Shown here in pieces: positions 33,047 through 45,121 of a stretch of DNA of 64,000 bases. The stretch's first letter is position 1; each line of letters starts with the position of its first letter. Below the pieces are notes generated by a model. That model was given only the letters and a program-made list of their open reading frames with translations, had not been told where the DNA came from and made no database searches. The stretch covers positions 3,968,001 through 4,032,000 of the forward strand of contig NZ_CP008884.1 of NCBI RefSeq assembly GCF_000725385.1. Reading direction: 5' to 3'. This stretch comes from Dyella japonica A8 (GTDB lineage: Bacteria > Pseudomonadota > Gammaproteobacteria > Xanthomonadales > Rhodanobacteraceae). The position numbers and the translations under genes were made by a program.

Positions 33047-34081
33047 TCACGGAGACAACTTGCCTCGAGCTGGTGAAAGGCTGGGCGCCTGGCCGGTCCA
33101 GCGCTTGTAGGCCTGGGAAAAGGAAGACAGATCGCTGAAGCCCAGGCGCTCGGCAACCTCGGTAAGGGAGTGATGCGGATTGCCCAGCAGCCGATCCGCC
33201 TTGGTGCGCCGGCTCTCTTCGAGCAACTCGCGGAACGACGTGCCGTCGTCGTGGAACCACCGCTTGAGACTACGCTCGCTGGTGCACAGAAAGGCGGCGA
33301 CGTCCGCCAGTTTCGGGGTGCAGGCATCGGGCGTGGCTGCCAGATACTCGCGAACGAGCGTCGGCGTATCGAGTTGCGTCCTGCGCTGCTCCACCAGCTC
33401 TTCGCACATGCGCTCGCACATGGCCGCCGTGGTGACATTGGCCTGCGGCAGCGCTCGCTGCGTCAGCGCACGTGGAATGGCAACCAGGTTTTCCGCCGCG
33501 CGCCAACGCGGCACACATCCGAGCGCCTCGGCCAGCTCGCCATGGATTGACGTGGGCGCGGGGCGGCCGCGCAGCTGCATCGCTGTCAGTGGAGCGCTGA
33601 CGCCGCTGATATCGCACAGCACGCGTACCGTGGCCCCCATGGCACGCTCGGCGACAAAGCCCTGCATCGCGGCATCCATGCTTGCGGGAGGCTCGAACCA
33701 CAGCTTGTCCAGATCGCCATCGCGGCGGTGCGTGATGGCAACGTAGCTATAGGTCAACGGCAGAAAGCGCTGCACCAGGCGCAGGGCGTCGAAGGCCGTA
33801 GCGCTGCTCATCATGCCCAGGCCCAGCACACCGTAGGCCGACAGCTGATAACCCAGGCCCAACTGCAAGCCAAGGCCGGAACAGTCGGGAACCATGCGCA
33901 GCAGGTTGGCTATGACGGCCAGTTCCTGGCCAGGGCTAAGACTGACCTGTGCGTTCTCGATCTGCGCCAGGGTCAGCTGCGTGCCGGCCAGCAATTGGGC
34001 CGTAGTGAAGCCCCGGCTACGTCCGAAATCCAGCAGCAGGCGGACACTGGCGGGACTACGGGTGAAGTTCCAGAAGTTCAT
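33047..34081 (-). CDS. AraC family transcriptional regulator (Arabinose_bd type)
   Basis: This 344-residue regulator has an N-terminal sensing domain of about 200 residues with the GLGLQLGLGYQLSAYGVLGLGMMSSATAFDAL stretch typical of OruR/ArgR-like 'Arabinose_bd' members, and a C-terminal double HTH (about 240-335) containing AAFLCTSERSLKRWFHDDGTSFRELLEESRRTKADRLL and FSDLSSFSQAYKRWTGQAP. It is divergent from an alpha/beta hydrolase gene; the gap holds two TGGCCCAA direct repeats 21 bases apart, a good AraC-type site. It probably activates the hydrolase gene in response to a lipid- or alcohol-like ligand. Confidence 0.9.
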   Translation of the reverse strand: MNFWNFTRSPASVRLLLDFGRSRGFTTAQLLAGTQLTLAQIENAQVSLSPGQELAVIANLLRMVPDCSGLGLQLGLGYQLSAYGVLGLGMMSSATAFDALRLVQRFLPLTYSYVAITHRRDGDLDKLWFEPPASMDAAMQGFVAERAMGATVRVLCDISGVSAPLTAMQLRGRPAPTSIHGELAEALGCVPRWRAAENLVAIPRALTQRALPQANVTTAAMCERMCEELVEQRRTQLDTPTLVREYLAATPDACTPKLADVAAFLCTSERSLKRWFHDDGTSFRELLEESRRTKADRLLGNPHHSLTEVAERLGFSDLSSFSQAYKRWTGQAPSLSPARGKLSP

Positions 34082-34120
34082 GCGCGGGCGACCCTGCCGA
34101 TGCCGGAGTCATTATAAACA

Positions 34121-34149
34121 TGGCCCAAAACATAAAGCGTCTGGCCCAA
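34121..34149 (+). promoter_or_regulatory. Direct-repeat operator between araC-type regulator and hydrolase
   Basis: TGGCCCAA occurs at 34121-34128 and again at 34142-34149, 21 bases apart (two helical turns), in an AT-enriched stretch of the divergent gap. Such in-phase direct repeats are typical binding sites of AraC-family proteins. The second repeat ends 70 bases before the hydrolase start. Confidence 0.55.
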
Positions 34150-34219
34150 GCCACTCTCCGTCCGCGCCCCGGCGCTGGATAGGCTGCGTGCATCGACAGC
34201 GGCTGTTACGGAGGTTTCC

Positions 34220-35170
34220 ATGAACTACACAGACCAAGTGGCGTGGCGGCAGATCCAGTCATTCCTGCCACAGGCGTATCAGCTCCAGCCCGGCGACGAA
34301 CCGCAGGAGGAATGGTGGTCATGGCGACAGCACCGCATCCACCTCGACTGCTACCGCAACCCCGAGGCGCCGCTGAAGGTCATCCTGTTCCATGGCGTCG
34401 GCACCAATGGCCGGCAGATGTCGACCATCCTCGGCGCCCCGCTCGCCCGGCACGGCTTCGAAACCATCGCCATCGACATGCCGGGTTACGGCCTCACCGA
34501 AGTGGCTGCCGGCGCGCCGATACGCTATGACGACTGGGTCCAGGCCGGCAGTGACCTGATCGACGCCGAGCTAGCCAGAGACTCACGCCCCATCGTGCTC
34601 TATGGACTGAGTGCGGGCGGCATGGAGACTTACCACGTCGCCGCGCTGAACCGTAAGGTCAAGGGTATCGTCGGCATGACCTTCCTTGACCAACGCCTGC
34701 AACAGGTGCGCGACGAAACAGCCCTCAACATGTTCATGAGCCGCGTTGGCGGCCCCCTGCTGACACTCTCCGCCAAAACCCCGCTGGCTGGCATGCGGCT
34801 GCCGATGTCCCTGGCAAGCAAGATGCACGCCCTGGTCAATGACAAGGCGGCGTTGAAGGCGTGCATGGCGGACAAGACCTCCGCCGGCAACTGGGTCACC
34901 ACCCGTTTTCTTGCCAGCTACATGAACTACACACCTGTCATCGAACCCGAAGACTTCGACGTGTGCCCCATCCTGCTGACACAACCCGCGCAGGATCATT
35001 GGACGCCACTGCACCTGAGCGAACGGTTCCTCCGCCGCATCCACCGTGTGCCGGTCCGCAGGACGATGCTGGACAACGCGGGGCACTATCCCATCGAGCT
35101 CCCGGGACTGGACCAGATGGTCTCGGCCATTCGCGCCTTTCTTGGCGACGTGATGCAGGCAGAGCGGTGA
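34220..35170 (+). CDS. Alpha/beta hydrolase
   Basis: The 316-residue cytoplasmic alpha/beta hydrolase has oxyanion HGVG at 58-61, nucleophile elbow GLSAGG with Ser131, a probable acid Asp in QPAQDHWTP and catalytic His in NAGHYPIEL near 293. The lid region between about 150 and 240 is Met-rich, suggesting a hydrophobic substrate such as a lipid ester. GGAGG five bases before the ATG fixes the start. Its divergent AraC regulator and shared operator suggest substrate-induced expression. Repeat copy H follows the stop by 25 bases. Confidence 0.88.
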   Translation: MNYTDQVAWRQIQSFLPQAYQLQPGDEPQEEWWSWRQHRIHLDCYRNPEAPLKVILFHGVGTNGRQMSTILGAPLARHGFETIAIDMPGYGLTEVAAGAPIRYDDWVQAGSDLIDAELARDSRPIVLYGLSAGGMETYHVAALNRKVKGIVGMTFLDQRLQQVRDETALNMFMSRVGGPLLTLSAKTPLAGMRLPMSLASKMHALVNDKAALKACMADKTSAGNWVTTRFLASYMNYTPVIEPEDFDVCPILLTQPAQDHWTPLHLSERFLRRIHRVPVRRTMLDNAGHYPIELPGLDQMVSAIRAFLGDVMQAER

Positions 35171-35195
35171 GGCATCGCCATCGCATGACTGAAGC

Positions 35196-35219
35196 GTCCA
35201 CTGTGGGCCGAAGGCGGAC
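35196..35219 (+). repeat. Palindromic repeat copy H (diverged)
   Basis: GTCCACTG-TGGGCCGA-AGGCGGAC, a worn copy between convergent genes (25 bases after the hydrolase stop, 20 before the membrane-protein stop). Confidence 0.6.
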
Positions 35220-35239
35220 GCTTCACGGCAACGACGGCA

Positions 35240-35791
35240 TCAGGCCCTCTTCACCACCCTGATGAACATCCCGCCGACGCGCAACAGCCCTGCCCGGATA
35301 TAGCGATGGATCACCAGCGTGATGAGCGCCATCACCGAGCCGATGATGCTCGGCAGGACGCCACCAAAGGTATAGGCCATGCCCAGCACGAAGCCCAACA
35401 GGTATTCAGCGCGATAGATGGGGGCCACCAGCGCGATCAGGAATAGCGATTCAAACATCAGGCCGGTGACCTGATCGTTGCCAAGCGTGAAGAAGATCGA
35501 CAGCAGCGCACCGAAACACAACGCACTGATGAAGCCGGCTACGGCATATCGCATCGACATGCCCGCTGGCGACGTAACGCGACGATGCACGCGGCCGATC
35601 AGGAACCACGTCACCCATGGAAGTATCAAACCGCCCCACCCGTTTGAAATGGCCGGCAAATCGGCGCGAGCAAGCAGGTGGTGGCTGGCCACTCCACCAT
35701 GAAGGTGCTGCCAGACGAGAAAGATCCACTCGGCGGCTGCCACCGATGCCGTCGCCACGCTACGCGCGCGCAAGAACTGCCGCTCGTCCAT
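35240..35791 (-). CDS. Membrane protein of unknown function
   Basis: This 183-residue protein has five predicted membrane helices (about 14-33, 50-68, 82-105, 110-133, 137-163) and a basic C-terminal tail. No family is recognised; the WLFxQHLHGG-like segment between the first helices (VWQHLHGGVASHHLL) has several histidines that might bind metal or heme, but spacing does not match a known type. GGAGGGG precedes the ATG at 35791, against a longer open frame. It is followed in the same direction after 164 bases by the gene at 35956, but read order places that gene upstream. Confidence 0.55.
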   Translation of the reverse strand: MDERQFLRARSVATASVAAAEWIFLVWQHLHGGVASHHLLARADLPAISNGWGGLILPWVTWFLIGRVHRRVTSPAGMSMRYAVAGFISALCFGALLSIFFTLGNDQVTGLMFESLFLIALVAPIYRAEYLLGFVLGMAYTFGGVLPSIIGSVMALITLVIHRYIRAGLLRVGGMFIRVVKRA

Positions 35792-35955
35792 TGCCCCTCC
35801 GATGCATCGGTGAAAAAGGTTTCTCGAAGGCTCCATCCTGTCGAGCGATCACCACCGGAAGGATCATCACGACGGCACCCGGATCACCACAGTGCCGTTC
35901 GTCACTTGGTGCCAGTGGTCACCCCTCGGCCCTCACGGCGCCAGGGTGTCATCGC

Positions 35956-36888
35956 TCATGTCCTGCCCTTCAGATCCCTGTACACAGACGCCAATGGCGC
36001 CACCATGATGGCGAACAAGGGGCCCACCAACGCGAAGCCCAGGGCGATTGCCGGGGACAGCGTGAGCAACAGGGGCACGACGTGGGGCATTTGCCCCGTG
36101 GGGAAGAACGCCTGCAGATGAGCCTTGTCAAGGCCACCCAGTTGCCCATAGGCGATCGCCATAACGATGCCTTCGATGATCAACGCGAACACGAAAGCGA
36201 TGACGGCGAGTGTGATGCCCAGGCCGGCCAGCTTCCAGGCGTGGCCTTCCGTCAATGCCCAGGACTCAGGCAGGCGAAACTCCTTCTCGGCGAATGTCAT
36301 GACAGGGCCAAGGGATAGCCGAACGGCCACCCAGATCCACACGCCGGCGGCTGCCATCACCACGCAGCCAATGAGCACGACACGGGTCAGCGTGGCCGCG
36401 GCCGGGTCGGCGATCAAGCTACCGATCAGCCAGGCCAGGCTGCCCAGGACGCCCCCGCCGAGCATCACCGCCAACAACGCAAACATGACGATCAGGCCGT
36501 AGACGAACAGCGACAAAGCCAGCCAAAGCTCCTGCTTGCCGAAGCGCAGGGAGAAAAAACGGCGATTGTCGGGTTCCAGCATGCTGCGATAGACGGCGCC
36601 CACCAGAAGCGCCCGCCCCGCCAGGCCGGTCACCATCATCAGCGGGTTGGCCATCATCATCCTGCTTTGCAGGCGAAAGATGTCCGCAGGCATGCCCCCA
36701 TGAGGGTCCATCTGCCGGAGATTCGCGAAGAGCGATGGCATCTCCGACAACAGGTAGCCAAACGTCAATGCGATGGGAACGACCACGACGAGCAGGTAGG
36801 CCACGCTCCAGGCCAACACCGACACCGGCCGCCGCACGACAAGGGAGAACCCCGAGCCGATCGCTTTGCTTATCGAAAAATCCGCCAC
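35956..36888 (-). CDS. Multi-pass membrane protein of unknown function
   Basis: The 310-residue protein has six or seven predicted membrane helices, starting near MADFSISKAIGSGFSLVVRRP; the long loops include FAEKEFRLPESWALTEGHAW, a segment common in uncharacterised glycerophosphodiesterase-membrane-domain-like proteins of proteobacteria. I prefer GTG at 36888 because CAGGGGG lies seven bases before it; ATG at 36909 or 36918 would place this ribosome site inside the gene. It is probably in the inner membrane, with no functional clue from neighbours. Confidence 0.6.
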   Translation of the reverse strand: MADFSISKAIGSGFSLVVRRPVSVLAWSVAYLLVVVVPIALTFGYLLSEMPSLFANLRQMDPHGGMPADIFRLQSRMMMANPLMMVTGLAGRALLVGAVYRSMLEPDNRRFFSLRFGKQELWLALSLFVYGLIVMFALLAVMLGGGVLGSLAWLIGSLIADPAAATLTRVVLIGCVVMAAAGVWIWVAVRLSLGPVMTFAEKEFRLPESWALTEGHAWKLAGLGITLAVIAFVFALIIEGIVMAIAYGQLGGLDKAHLQAFFPTGQMPHVVPLLLTLSPAIALGFALVGPLFAIMVAPLASVYRDLKGRT

Positions 36889-37246
36889 GGTTTTCCCCCT
36901 GCAGGACATGGTGAGCATGACAATGCATGTCGTCTGGCCGCCAACAGATCGTTTCGCAACGCTTGGCCGTGCGTCTGGCGCAGGTTAGCGTGGCCAACGC
37001 TCCCGATAAATGGCCTGCGCCCACGGTTCCATCCTGACGGCACCCTCCTCCACCAGCGACGTCACGGGCACCGGTAGAGCCCGCCACTGTCGATCCGCCA
37101 TGCCTTGCATGGGTCGGAAGCAGACAGGGCGAAAGCGTGACCTATGGGTGTCTACCAAACGCTGACCGGTCCACCTATCATCGCGCCACAAGCTGCCTGA
37201 CGCAGTGAAGTTGTGTCATCCCTAACGGACTTACGGGGTACATGAT
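36889..37246. other. Intergenic region with a partial repeat
   Basis: 358 bases between divergent genes. It holds the truncated repeat copy at 37110-37125; otherwise nothing recognised. Confidence 0.4.
37110..37125 (+). repeat. Partial repeat copy I (right half)
   Basis: TGGGTCGGAAGCAGAC matches the loop and right arm of the 24-bp element with one change; the left arm is not recognisable, so this is a decayed or half copy. Confidence 0.5.
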
Positions 37247-37471
37247 ATGTCGCAGAGCAAGTTTGCAGCACTCGCGTTTTTCTCGCTCCTGGCAGCGGCC
37301 TGCGCGGCACAGCCAACCCACACGGATGGGCAGGCAAAGACGAATACCGCCGATGTGCGACGTGTGCGTTGCATCACCGTGCCTGCCATGAATGTGGCTG
37401 GCTCGCACACGCAGACCCTGGCCAACACCAACTATTCGAGCTGCAACAACGGCTCGAATGATGGGCACTGA
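37247..37471 (+). CDS. Small lipoprotein-like exported protein
   Basis: This 74-residue protein has a signal peptide whose end LLAAAC places Cys19 as a lipid-attachment candidate (the -3 residue is Ala, a tolerated variant). The mature 55 residues are polar with two further Cys (VRCITV and SSCNN) and end HTQTLANTNYSSCNNGSNDGH; no family is known. A strong intrinsic terminator lies 42 bases downstream, so it forms its own transcript. An ATG five bases upstream is out of frame. Confidence 0.6.
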   Translation: MSQSKFAALAFFSLLAAACAAQPTHTDGQAKTNTADVRRVRCITVPAMNVAGSHTQTLANTNYSSCNNGSNDGH

Positions 37472-37512
37472 TTGCCGGCGTAAAGGTCGGCCCTGACGAA
37501 GCGAGAAAAAGT

Positions 37513-37556
37513 GGCAGAGGGCTTTTCCAGCCCTGGAAGAGCCCTCTGCCTCTTTT
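37513..37556 (+). terminator. Intrinsic terminator of the small lipoprotein gene
   Basis: GGCAGAGGGCT pairs perfectly with AGCCCTCTGCC across a 16-base loop that can itself pair (TTCCAG/CTGGAA), followed by TCTTTTCT. This is one of the clearest terminators in the window. Confidence 0.85.
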
Positions 37557-37592
37557 CTGACGTCCTTTTTTCCTTAGCCAGAGAACTTCGCC

Positions 37593-37883
37593 ATGACGGC
37601 CTACGTCCACGTCAATCTGCGTATCAAAGATCCGGCCAGGCAAGCGGCACTGGCGCCACGCTTTCAGGCGGCGCTGCAGGCAGCCGGGGGACGTATCCTC
37701 CATTTCGGGCCCGTGGCCCAGGTGCTGGAAGGAGACGTGGCGCCCTTGCCCATGGCCGGGATCTTCGAGTTCGCGACCCTGGCCGATGCGCTGGCGTTCT
37801 ACCGGTCGGCGGAGTACGCGCCGATCAAGCTAGAGCGTGAGGCGGCGCAGGAAGCACGCATGTTCGTCGTCGACGCGGGCTGA
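37593..37883 (+). CDS. DUF1330 family protein
   Basis: The 96-residue protein is a dimeric ferredoxin-like alpha/beta barrel type: AYVHVNLRIKDPARQAALAPRFQAALQAAGGRILHFG, then GIFEFATLADALAFYRSAEYAPIKLEREAAQEARMFVVD. The YRSAEYAPIKLERE segment is the DUF1330 hallmark. Function in the family is unknown. It sits just after the terminator at 37550 and ends five bases from the convergent stop of the EAL gene. Confidence 0.85.
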   Translation: MTAYVHVNLRIKDPARQAALAPRFQAALQAAGGRILHFGPVAQVLEGDVAPLPMAGIFEFATLADALAFYRSAEYAPIKLEREAAQEARMFVVDAG

Positions 37884-37887
37884 GCGC

Positions 37888-40047
37888 TCATCGACCATCG
37901 CCTGGCGGAAAAGACGGGCCCAGCGCCATCCACTCCTCGAATTCCGCGGCCGTCATGGGCGGGCCGATATACCAGCCTTGCGCGCAATCGCAGCCCACGT
38001 CACGCAGGAAATTCCACTGCGTGAGCTTTTCCACGCCCTCCGCCAGCACACGCATGTTCATGTTGCGTCCCATGGCCACGATGGTCGAGACAAGGCTGAC
38101 GGCCTTGGGGTCGTCCGGCAAGCCGCTCATGAAGCTCCGGTCGATCTTGAGCACCTGTATGGGAAAGCGGTTGAGGTAGGCCAGCGACGAATAGCCCATG
38201 CCGAAATCGTCGATGGCAAAACTCAGGCCCAGATCGCGCAGCCGCGACAGCATGGCGGACACCGCTGTCCCGTGTTGCAGCAGGCTGCCCTCGGTGATCT
38301 CCAGCTCGAGCAAGTGCGGCGGCAGGCCGGACGCCCCCAGGGCATCGGACACATGCTCGTACAGGTCGGCGCTGCCGAACTGCCGTGGCGACAGGTTCAC
38401 CGCCATGCGCAGCTCCGGCCATCCGCGCCGCAGCCAATGCGCCGCGCGATGACAGGCTTCCTGCAGCACCCAGTCGCCGATGGCACTGATGAAGCCGGTT
38501 TCCTCAGCGTAGGGAATGAAGCGGTCCGGCATCACCACGTGGGTTTCGTCACGCCGCCAGCGCAGCAGTGCTTCCACGCCCACCACCTTGCCCGTGCGCA
38601 GTTCCACCTGCGGCTGGTAGAGCAACACGAACTCATCGCGCTGCAGCGCTGCACGCAGGCCTTCGCCCAGATCGAGCAGGCCCTGGGCCTCGCTGCTCAG
38701 GGAAGCGCTGTAGAAGCGGAAGCGCGCGCGCCCTTCCCGCTTGGCTTGCCCCAGTGCCGCGTCGGCATGGCGCAGCAGTGACGCGCCGTCGCTACCGTCG
38801 CCGGGGTAGATGCCGATGCCGATGCTGGCACTGACGAAAATGTTTCGGTCACCCCATGCGAAACCCTTGGCGACCAGCCGCAGCATGCGCTCGGCGGCAG
38901 CCGTGATGGTGGTGGTGTCGAGCGTGCCAAGCAGGGTGACGGCGAACGCGTCCGCGCCGATGCGCGCCACGGTATGCGCCTGCTCGATGCCGGAAAGACG
39001 CTCGGCCATCGCCTTGATCAGCTCGTCGCCTACCTCATGGCCAACGCTTTCGTTCACGCGCTTGAAGTGATCCAGCCCGATCAGGAACAACGCCAGCCGC
39101 GCGCCCTCCCCCTGCTTGATCGCATGGTCGATGCGGTCCGTCAGCAAGGCACGATTGGGCAGCCGCGTCAGCGCATCGTGGTAGGCAAGAAAACCAAGAT
39201 CCCTGGTGCGTCGCTCAACGGCGCGCCGCAGAGTGAACACCCACACGCTCAGCGCCATACCCGCGATGACCACGAGCAGCAGGGCGTAAGCGAAGATCTG
39301 CGTGTAGGGCGTGTAGCTCACCGGGCGCCCCATCCATTTGCGCTGCAGCGCGTCGCGCTCTTCACCGGTGATGAGCTTCATGCCTTCGGCCACCACGGCC
39401 AGCGTGTCGCCATGGCCCTTGAGCACGGCGCGATGGAATTCGCCGGTATAGAACTCAAAGGCACGATTGAAGCCGGTGCCCTGACCGGTCTTGTAGAGGT
39501 AATAGTTTGCGGGGTAATCGTCCATGCACAGGATGCGCACGTCGCGGCGGCGCACCGCGTCGATCATTTCGGTATAGCCGCTGTACTGCTTGAGCGCCGT
39601 GATGCCGTGCTGCCTGAGGTGTTCGCTGCAGGCGTCGCCGCGCTCCACGCCCACTTCGAAACCGTGCAGGCCATCCACGTCGTCGATGCCGGAGATGGTG
39701 GCATCGACATAGATGCCCACGGTGACCTTGGCGTAGGGCTCGGAGTAGTCATACAGGGCTTCCCGCTCGGGCGTGCGGAACATCAGCTCGATCACGTCGG
39801 CCTTGCCATCGCGCAGCATCTGCTGGGCATTGGCCCAGTTGGTGGGCACCAGCTCCACGTGGATACCGGTTTTCTCTTCCCACAGCTTCCATTCGTCCAC
39901 CAGGTAGCCACGCGGCTGATGGTCGGGGCCAATGAAAAGATACGGCGGGTAGTTGTTGTCGCTGACCACGCGCAACGTGGTCGGCGTCGCCTGTACGGTC
40001 GCCGCCATCAGGACTGCCAACAGGAGTGCCGATAACGCCTTGAGCAC
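37888..40047 (-). CDS. Periplasmic-binding-domain GGDEF/EAL c-di-GMP phosphodiesterase
   Basis: The product is 719 residues. After a signal peptide, residues of about 22-245 form a type-3 solute-binding sensor ([14 protein letters not shown] opening), then one membrane helix (about 255-275), a GGDEF domain and an EAL domain. The GGDEF signature is degenerate (GADAF), so cyclase activity is unlikely, whereas the EAL domain keeps VGVEALLRW, the NLSP region, [17 protein letters not shown] and LAEGVE, all phosphodiesterase residues. It should lower c-di-GMP in response to a periplasmic amino-acid-like ligand. GTG at 40047 after GGAGGGCGAAC is the start; a longer frame has none. Confidence 0.9.
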   Translation of the reverse strand: MLKALSALLLAVLMAATVQATPTTLRVVSDNNYPPYLFIGPDHQPRGYLVDEWKLWEEKTGIHVELVPTNWANAQQMLRDGKADVIELMFRTPEREALYDYSEPYAKVTVGIYVDATISGIDDVDGLHGFEVGVERGDACSEHLRQHGITALKQYSGYTEMIDAVRRRDVRILCMDDYPANYYLYKTGQGTGFNRAFEFYTGEFHRAVLKGHGDTLAVVAEGMKLITGEERDALQRKWMGRPVSYTPYTQIFAYALLLVVIAGMALSVWVFTLRRAVERRTRDLGFLAYHDALTRLPNRALLTDRIDHAIKQGEGARLALFLIGLDHFKRVNESVGHEVGDELIKAMAERLSGIEQAHTVARIGADAFAVTLLGTLDTTTITAAAERMLRLVAKGFAWGDRNIFVSASIGIGIYPGDGSDGASLLRHADAALGQAKREGRARFRFYSASLSSEAQGLLDLGEGLRAALQRDEFVLLYQPQVELRTGKVVGVEALLRWRRDETHVVMPDRFIPYAEETGFISAIGDWVLQEACHRAAHWLRRGWPELRMAVNLSPRQFGSADLYEHVSDALGASGLPPHLLELEITEGSLLQHGTAVSAMLSRLRDLGLSFAIDDFGMGYSSLAYLNRFPIQVLKIDRSFMSGLPDDPKAVSLVSTIVAMGRNMNMRVLAEGVEKLTQWNFLRDVGCDCAQGWYIGPPMTAAEFEEWMALGPSFPPGDGR

Positions 40048-40486
40048 TCGTTCGCCCTCCGTTTGCGAAAGATGGCTACTGCCCGATGCCGGCGGATGCC
40101 GGGCCATGCCTCATGCGAACACCCGTCGTCCGGCACCCGGCCCGGCCGCCCGCGCGAACCACCGCGAGCACCGTTGCCAGGCATGGCCACGTGAAGCTAA
40201 TCCCCTGTGCCGTGAACGAAGCATGCAGAAACGGAGCCTGGAGGCGAGGCCCGCTGCAGCTGTTGCCACCTTTCGGTTGTATCGGCCGCGCGTGCGAATG
40301 GTTGAGCATCCGCAGGGTGCGACAGCCTGACACGCCGGGTTTTGCTCGAATCCGGGAGCCTTCACGCCCGTGGCGAGGCATCGCCCAAATGACCATGCCC
40401 CGCCCTTGGGGCCGGGCATCGTTTCCTGACGGCAGAAGTAACGCGTGCGACGGTGGCCCCGCCTCTCGGCAGGGCCACACGATGGC
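40048..40486. other. Intergenic region between the EAL gene and katG
   Basis: 439 bases holding the EAL gene promoter and the 3' end of katG. GC-rich inverted repeats occur at 40453-40478 and around 40398-40422; no gene was recognised. Confidence 0.4.
40453..40478 (-). terminator. Hairpin just after katG
   Basis: GTGGCCC and GGGCCAC pair around a 12-base loop, nine bases past the katG stop. No T tract follows, so intrinsic termination is uncertain. Confidence 0.35.
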
Positions 40487-43261
<2,775 letters not shown>

Positions 43262-45121
43262 TCATGCCACCGGCGGGCTCTCGTGCAGCGGCACCTCCAG
43301 CGATACCGTCGTGCCCTCGCCCACGGCGCTGCGCAATTCCAGCATGGCGCCCAGCCGCTGGGCGCGGGCACGCAGGCTGGCCAGGCCCATGCCTTGCGCA
43401 TGGGCCGCCGTATCGAAACCGCAGCCATCGTCGCGCACCTCGGCCCGCAGGCTGACCGGATCGCGGCGCATCACCAGTTCTACCTTGCTCGCACCACTGT
43501 GCTTGAGCACGTTGGTCAGCGCCTCCTGCAGGAAGCGCAGCACGTCGAGGCTGCGCGCGGGCCCCAGGTGGAGCTGTTCGACGCCTTCCAGCCGCCAGTG
43601 GCTGGCCACGCCCGCCACGTCCATGCGCTGGCTCCAGCGATGCCGCAGCGGTGCCACCAGCCCGGCCAGGTCCGCGCTCTGCTCCTGCGTGGTGGTGTCG
43701 ATGATCAGGCGCAGATCGTCGCGCAGCTCCTTGAGCGTGGCGACGATGCGTGCCGTTTCCGGCGTGGGCGGCGACTGTTCCAGCGTCGCAATGGTGCTGA
43801 GCAGGCTGCCGCCGAAACCGTCGTGCAGGTCGCGCACCAGGTTGAGCCGCTCGCCGATGCGCGTGTTGGTCAGCGCCAGCGCGTGTTCGCGCGCCAGCGT
43901 GCTGGACAGGTCGCGGGTGGCCACCTCGACCTCAAGGCGCAGCTCCACGTTGAAGTTCTCCACCCGCCTGACCGCGGCGGCGAAGCGGTGCGCCAGCACC
44001 GAACTCATGCCGATCAAGGTCAGCGGTGACGTGAGCGCGAGCAGATAGGTGTCGCCCCGGATCACCCCGAAGAACAACAGGAAGTCATGTCCCGAGGTCA
44101 GCACCGGGATCAGCAGACAGGCGGCCAGCATGCGCTGGTCGGTGCGCCGCGTGCGCGCGGCATGCACGATGAACACGAAAATGGCCGTGTAGTACAGCAG
44201 GCCACCGCCTACGACCAGCGCGTTGCGATGCGGCCCCACGCGCTCCGGCCACGCCAGCGCACAGGCCAGCGCCACCACGTTGAGCACCAGCAGCGTGCGC
44301 TCGAACGACGGCTTGCGCCTGCCGCAGTAACGCAACAGGAACACCACAAAGCCCGAGGCGGAAGCAAAATACAGCGCTGCGTTGAGGGCCTGCCAGCCGT
44401 CCGTGGTGGCGAACGGCCAGATGCGGTAAGCGATGAAGTTGTAGCTGTAGGCGGCGAACACCAGCGCGCTGAAGGCATACCAGCCGTACACGACGTCCTG
44501 CCGGCGGAACAGCCAGAAGATGCCGAACAGACTACCCAGCACACCGCCCACCGCGAGGTTGAACAGCTGGCAGTCGTAGCGCCAGCGCAAGCCCGTCCGC
44601 TGCAGCGCCTCGACCGCCGGCGGGCTGCCCACCGTGACGGAGCCAAAAGCGGGCTGGTACGCGGCAAGGCCGGACACGCGCACCAGCAGTTCGTTCTCGC
44701 CCTGATGCAGCAAGGGCCGGTCGATCAGAAAATATTGCGGCTTGATCCAGCTTCGCGAAAGCGGCTCCACCAGGTTGGTATCACGATGGATCAGGCTGCC
44801 GTTGAGATAGACCGCGTCGGCCAGGCAGACATAGTCCAGCAGCAGCCCGACCGGCGCGTCCGCCTGTGCCTGGTGCCAGCGCAAGCGGTACCACACCACG
44901 CCGTCGTGCGTTGGCCAGCGCGTGGTCCAGATGTCGGGCAACCGCACCGGCGTCCAGCCCGACGTTGGCGGCGACGTCGCGTTCCAGTCCGCCACGACGG
45001 CCTCGGCCTGGTCGAGCGTGGTGGCCTGGGATGAAGACGGCGCAGGCGCCTCCCGTCGTGCGCACGCCGACAGCATGAGCAGCAGGCAGGCAAGCACGAC
45101 GATCAGCGCCGGCCGTTTCAA
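43262..45121 (-). CDS. 7TMR-DISM sensor histidine kinase, NarL-partner type
   Basis: The 619-residue kinase has an unusual lipoprotein-like signal, LMLSAC with Cys20, then a galactose-binding-like beta-sandwich (about 55-165, LRWHQAQADAPVGLLLDYVCLADAVYLNG), seven membrane helices (about 185-380; 7TMR-DISM), a coiled linker, and a HisKA_3 domain with DLHDGFGGSL (His433) and an HATPase with DDGCGFD and GMGLASLRARA. The periplasmic jelly-roll suggests carbohydrate or related ligand sensing. The start is TTG, overlapping the regulator stop as TTGA. It is the second gene of the pair. Confidence 0.88.
   Translation of the reverse strand: MKRPALIVVLACLLLMLSACARREAPAPSSSQATTLDQAEAVVADWNATSPPTSGWTPVRLPDIWTTRWPTHDGVVWYRLRWHQAQADAPVGLLLDYVCLADAVYLNGSLIHRDTNLVEPLSRSWIKPQYFLIDRPLLHQGENELLVRVSGLAAYQPAFGSVTVGSPPAVEALQRTGLRWRYDCQLFNLAVGGVLGSLFGIFWLFRRQDVVYGWYAFSALVFAAYSYNFIAYRIWPFATTDGWQALNAALYFASASGFVVFLLRYCGRRKPSFERTLLVLNVVALACALAWPERVGPHRNALVVGGGLLYYTAIFVFIVHAARTRRTDQRMLAACLLIPVLTSGHDFLLFFGVIRGDTYLLALTSPLTLIGMSSVLAHRFAAAVRRVENFNVELRLEVEVATRDLSSTLAREHALALTNTRIGERLNLVRDLHDGFGGSLLSTIATLEQSPPTPETARIVATLKELRDDLRLIIDTTTQEQSADLAGLVAPLRHRWSQRMDVAGVASHWRLEGVEQLHLGPARSLDVLRFLQEALTNVLKHSGASKVELVMRRDPVSLRAEVRDDGCGFDTAAHAQGMGLASLRARAQRLGAMLELRSAVGEGTTVSLEVPLHESPPVA

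Noticed and set aside
12290..37125. CRISPR array
   Set aside because: Repeat copies are hundreds to thousands of bases apart with genes between; no regular spacers and no cas genes.
40398..40422. GC-rich inverted repeat (ATGCCC...GGGCAT) as katG terminator
   Set aside because: It lies 65-90 bases from the katG stop, has mismatches in the stem and no T tract; the closer hairpin at 40453-40478 is a better candidate.
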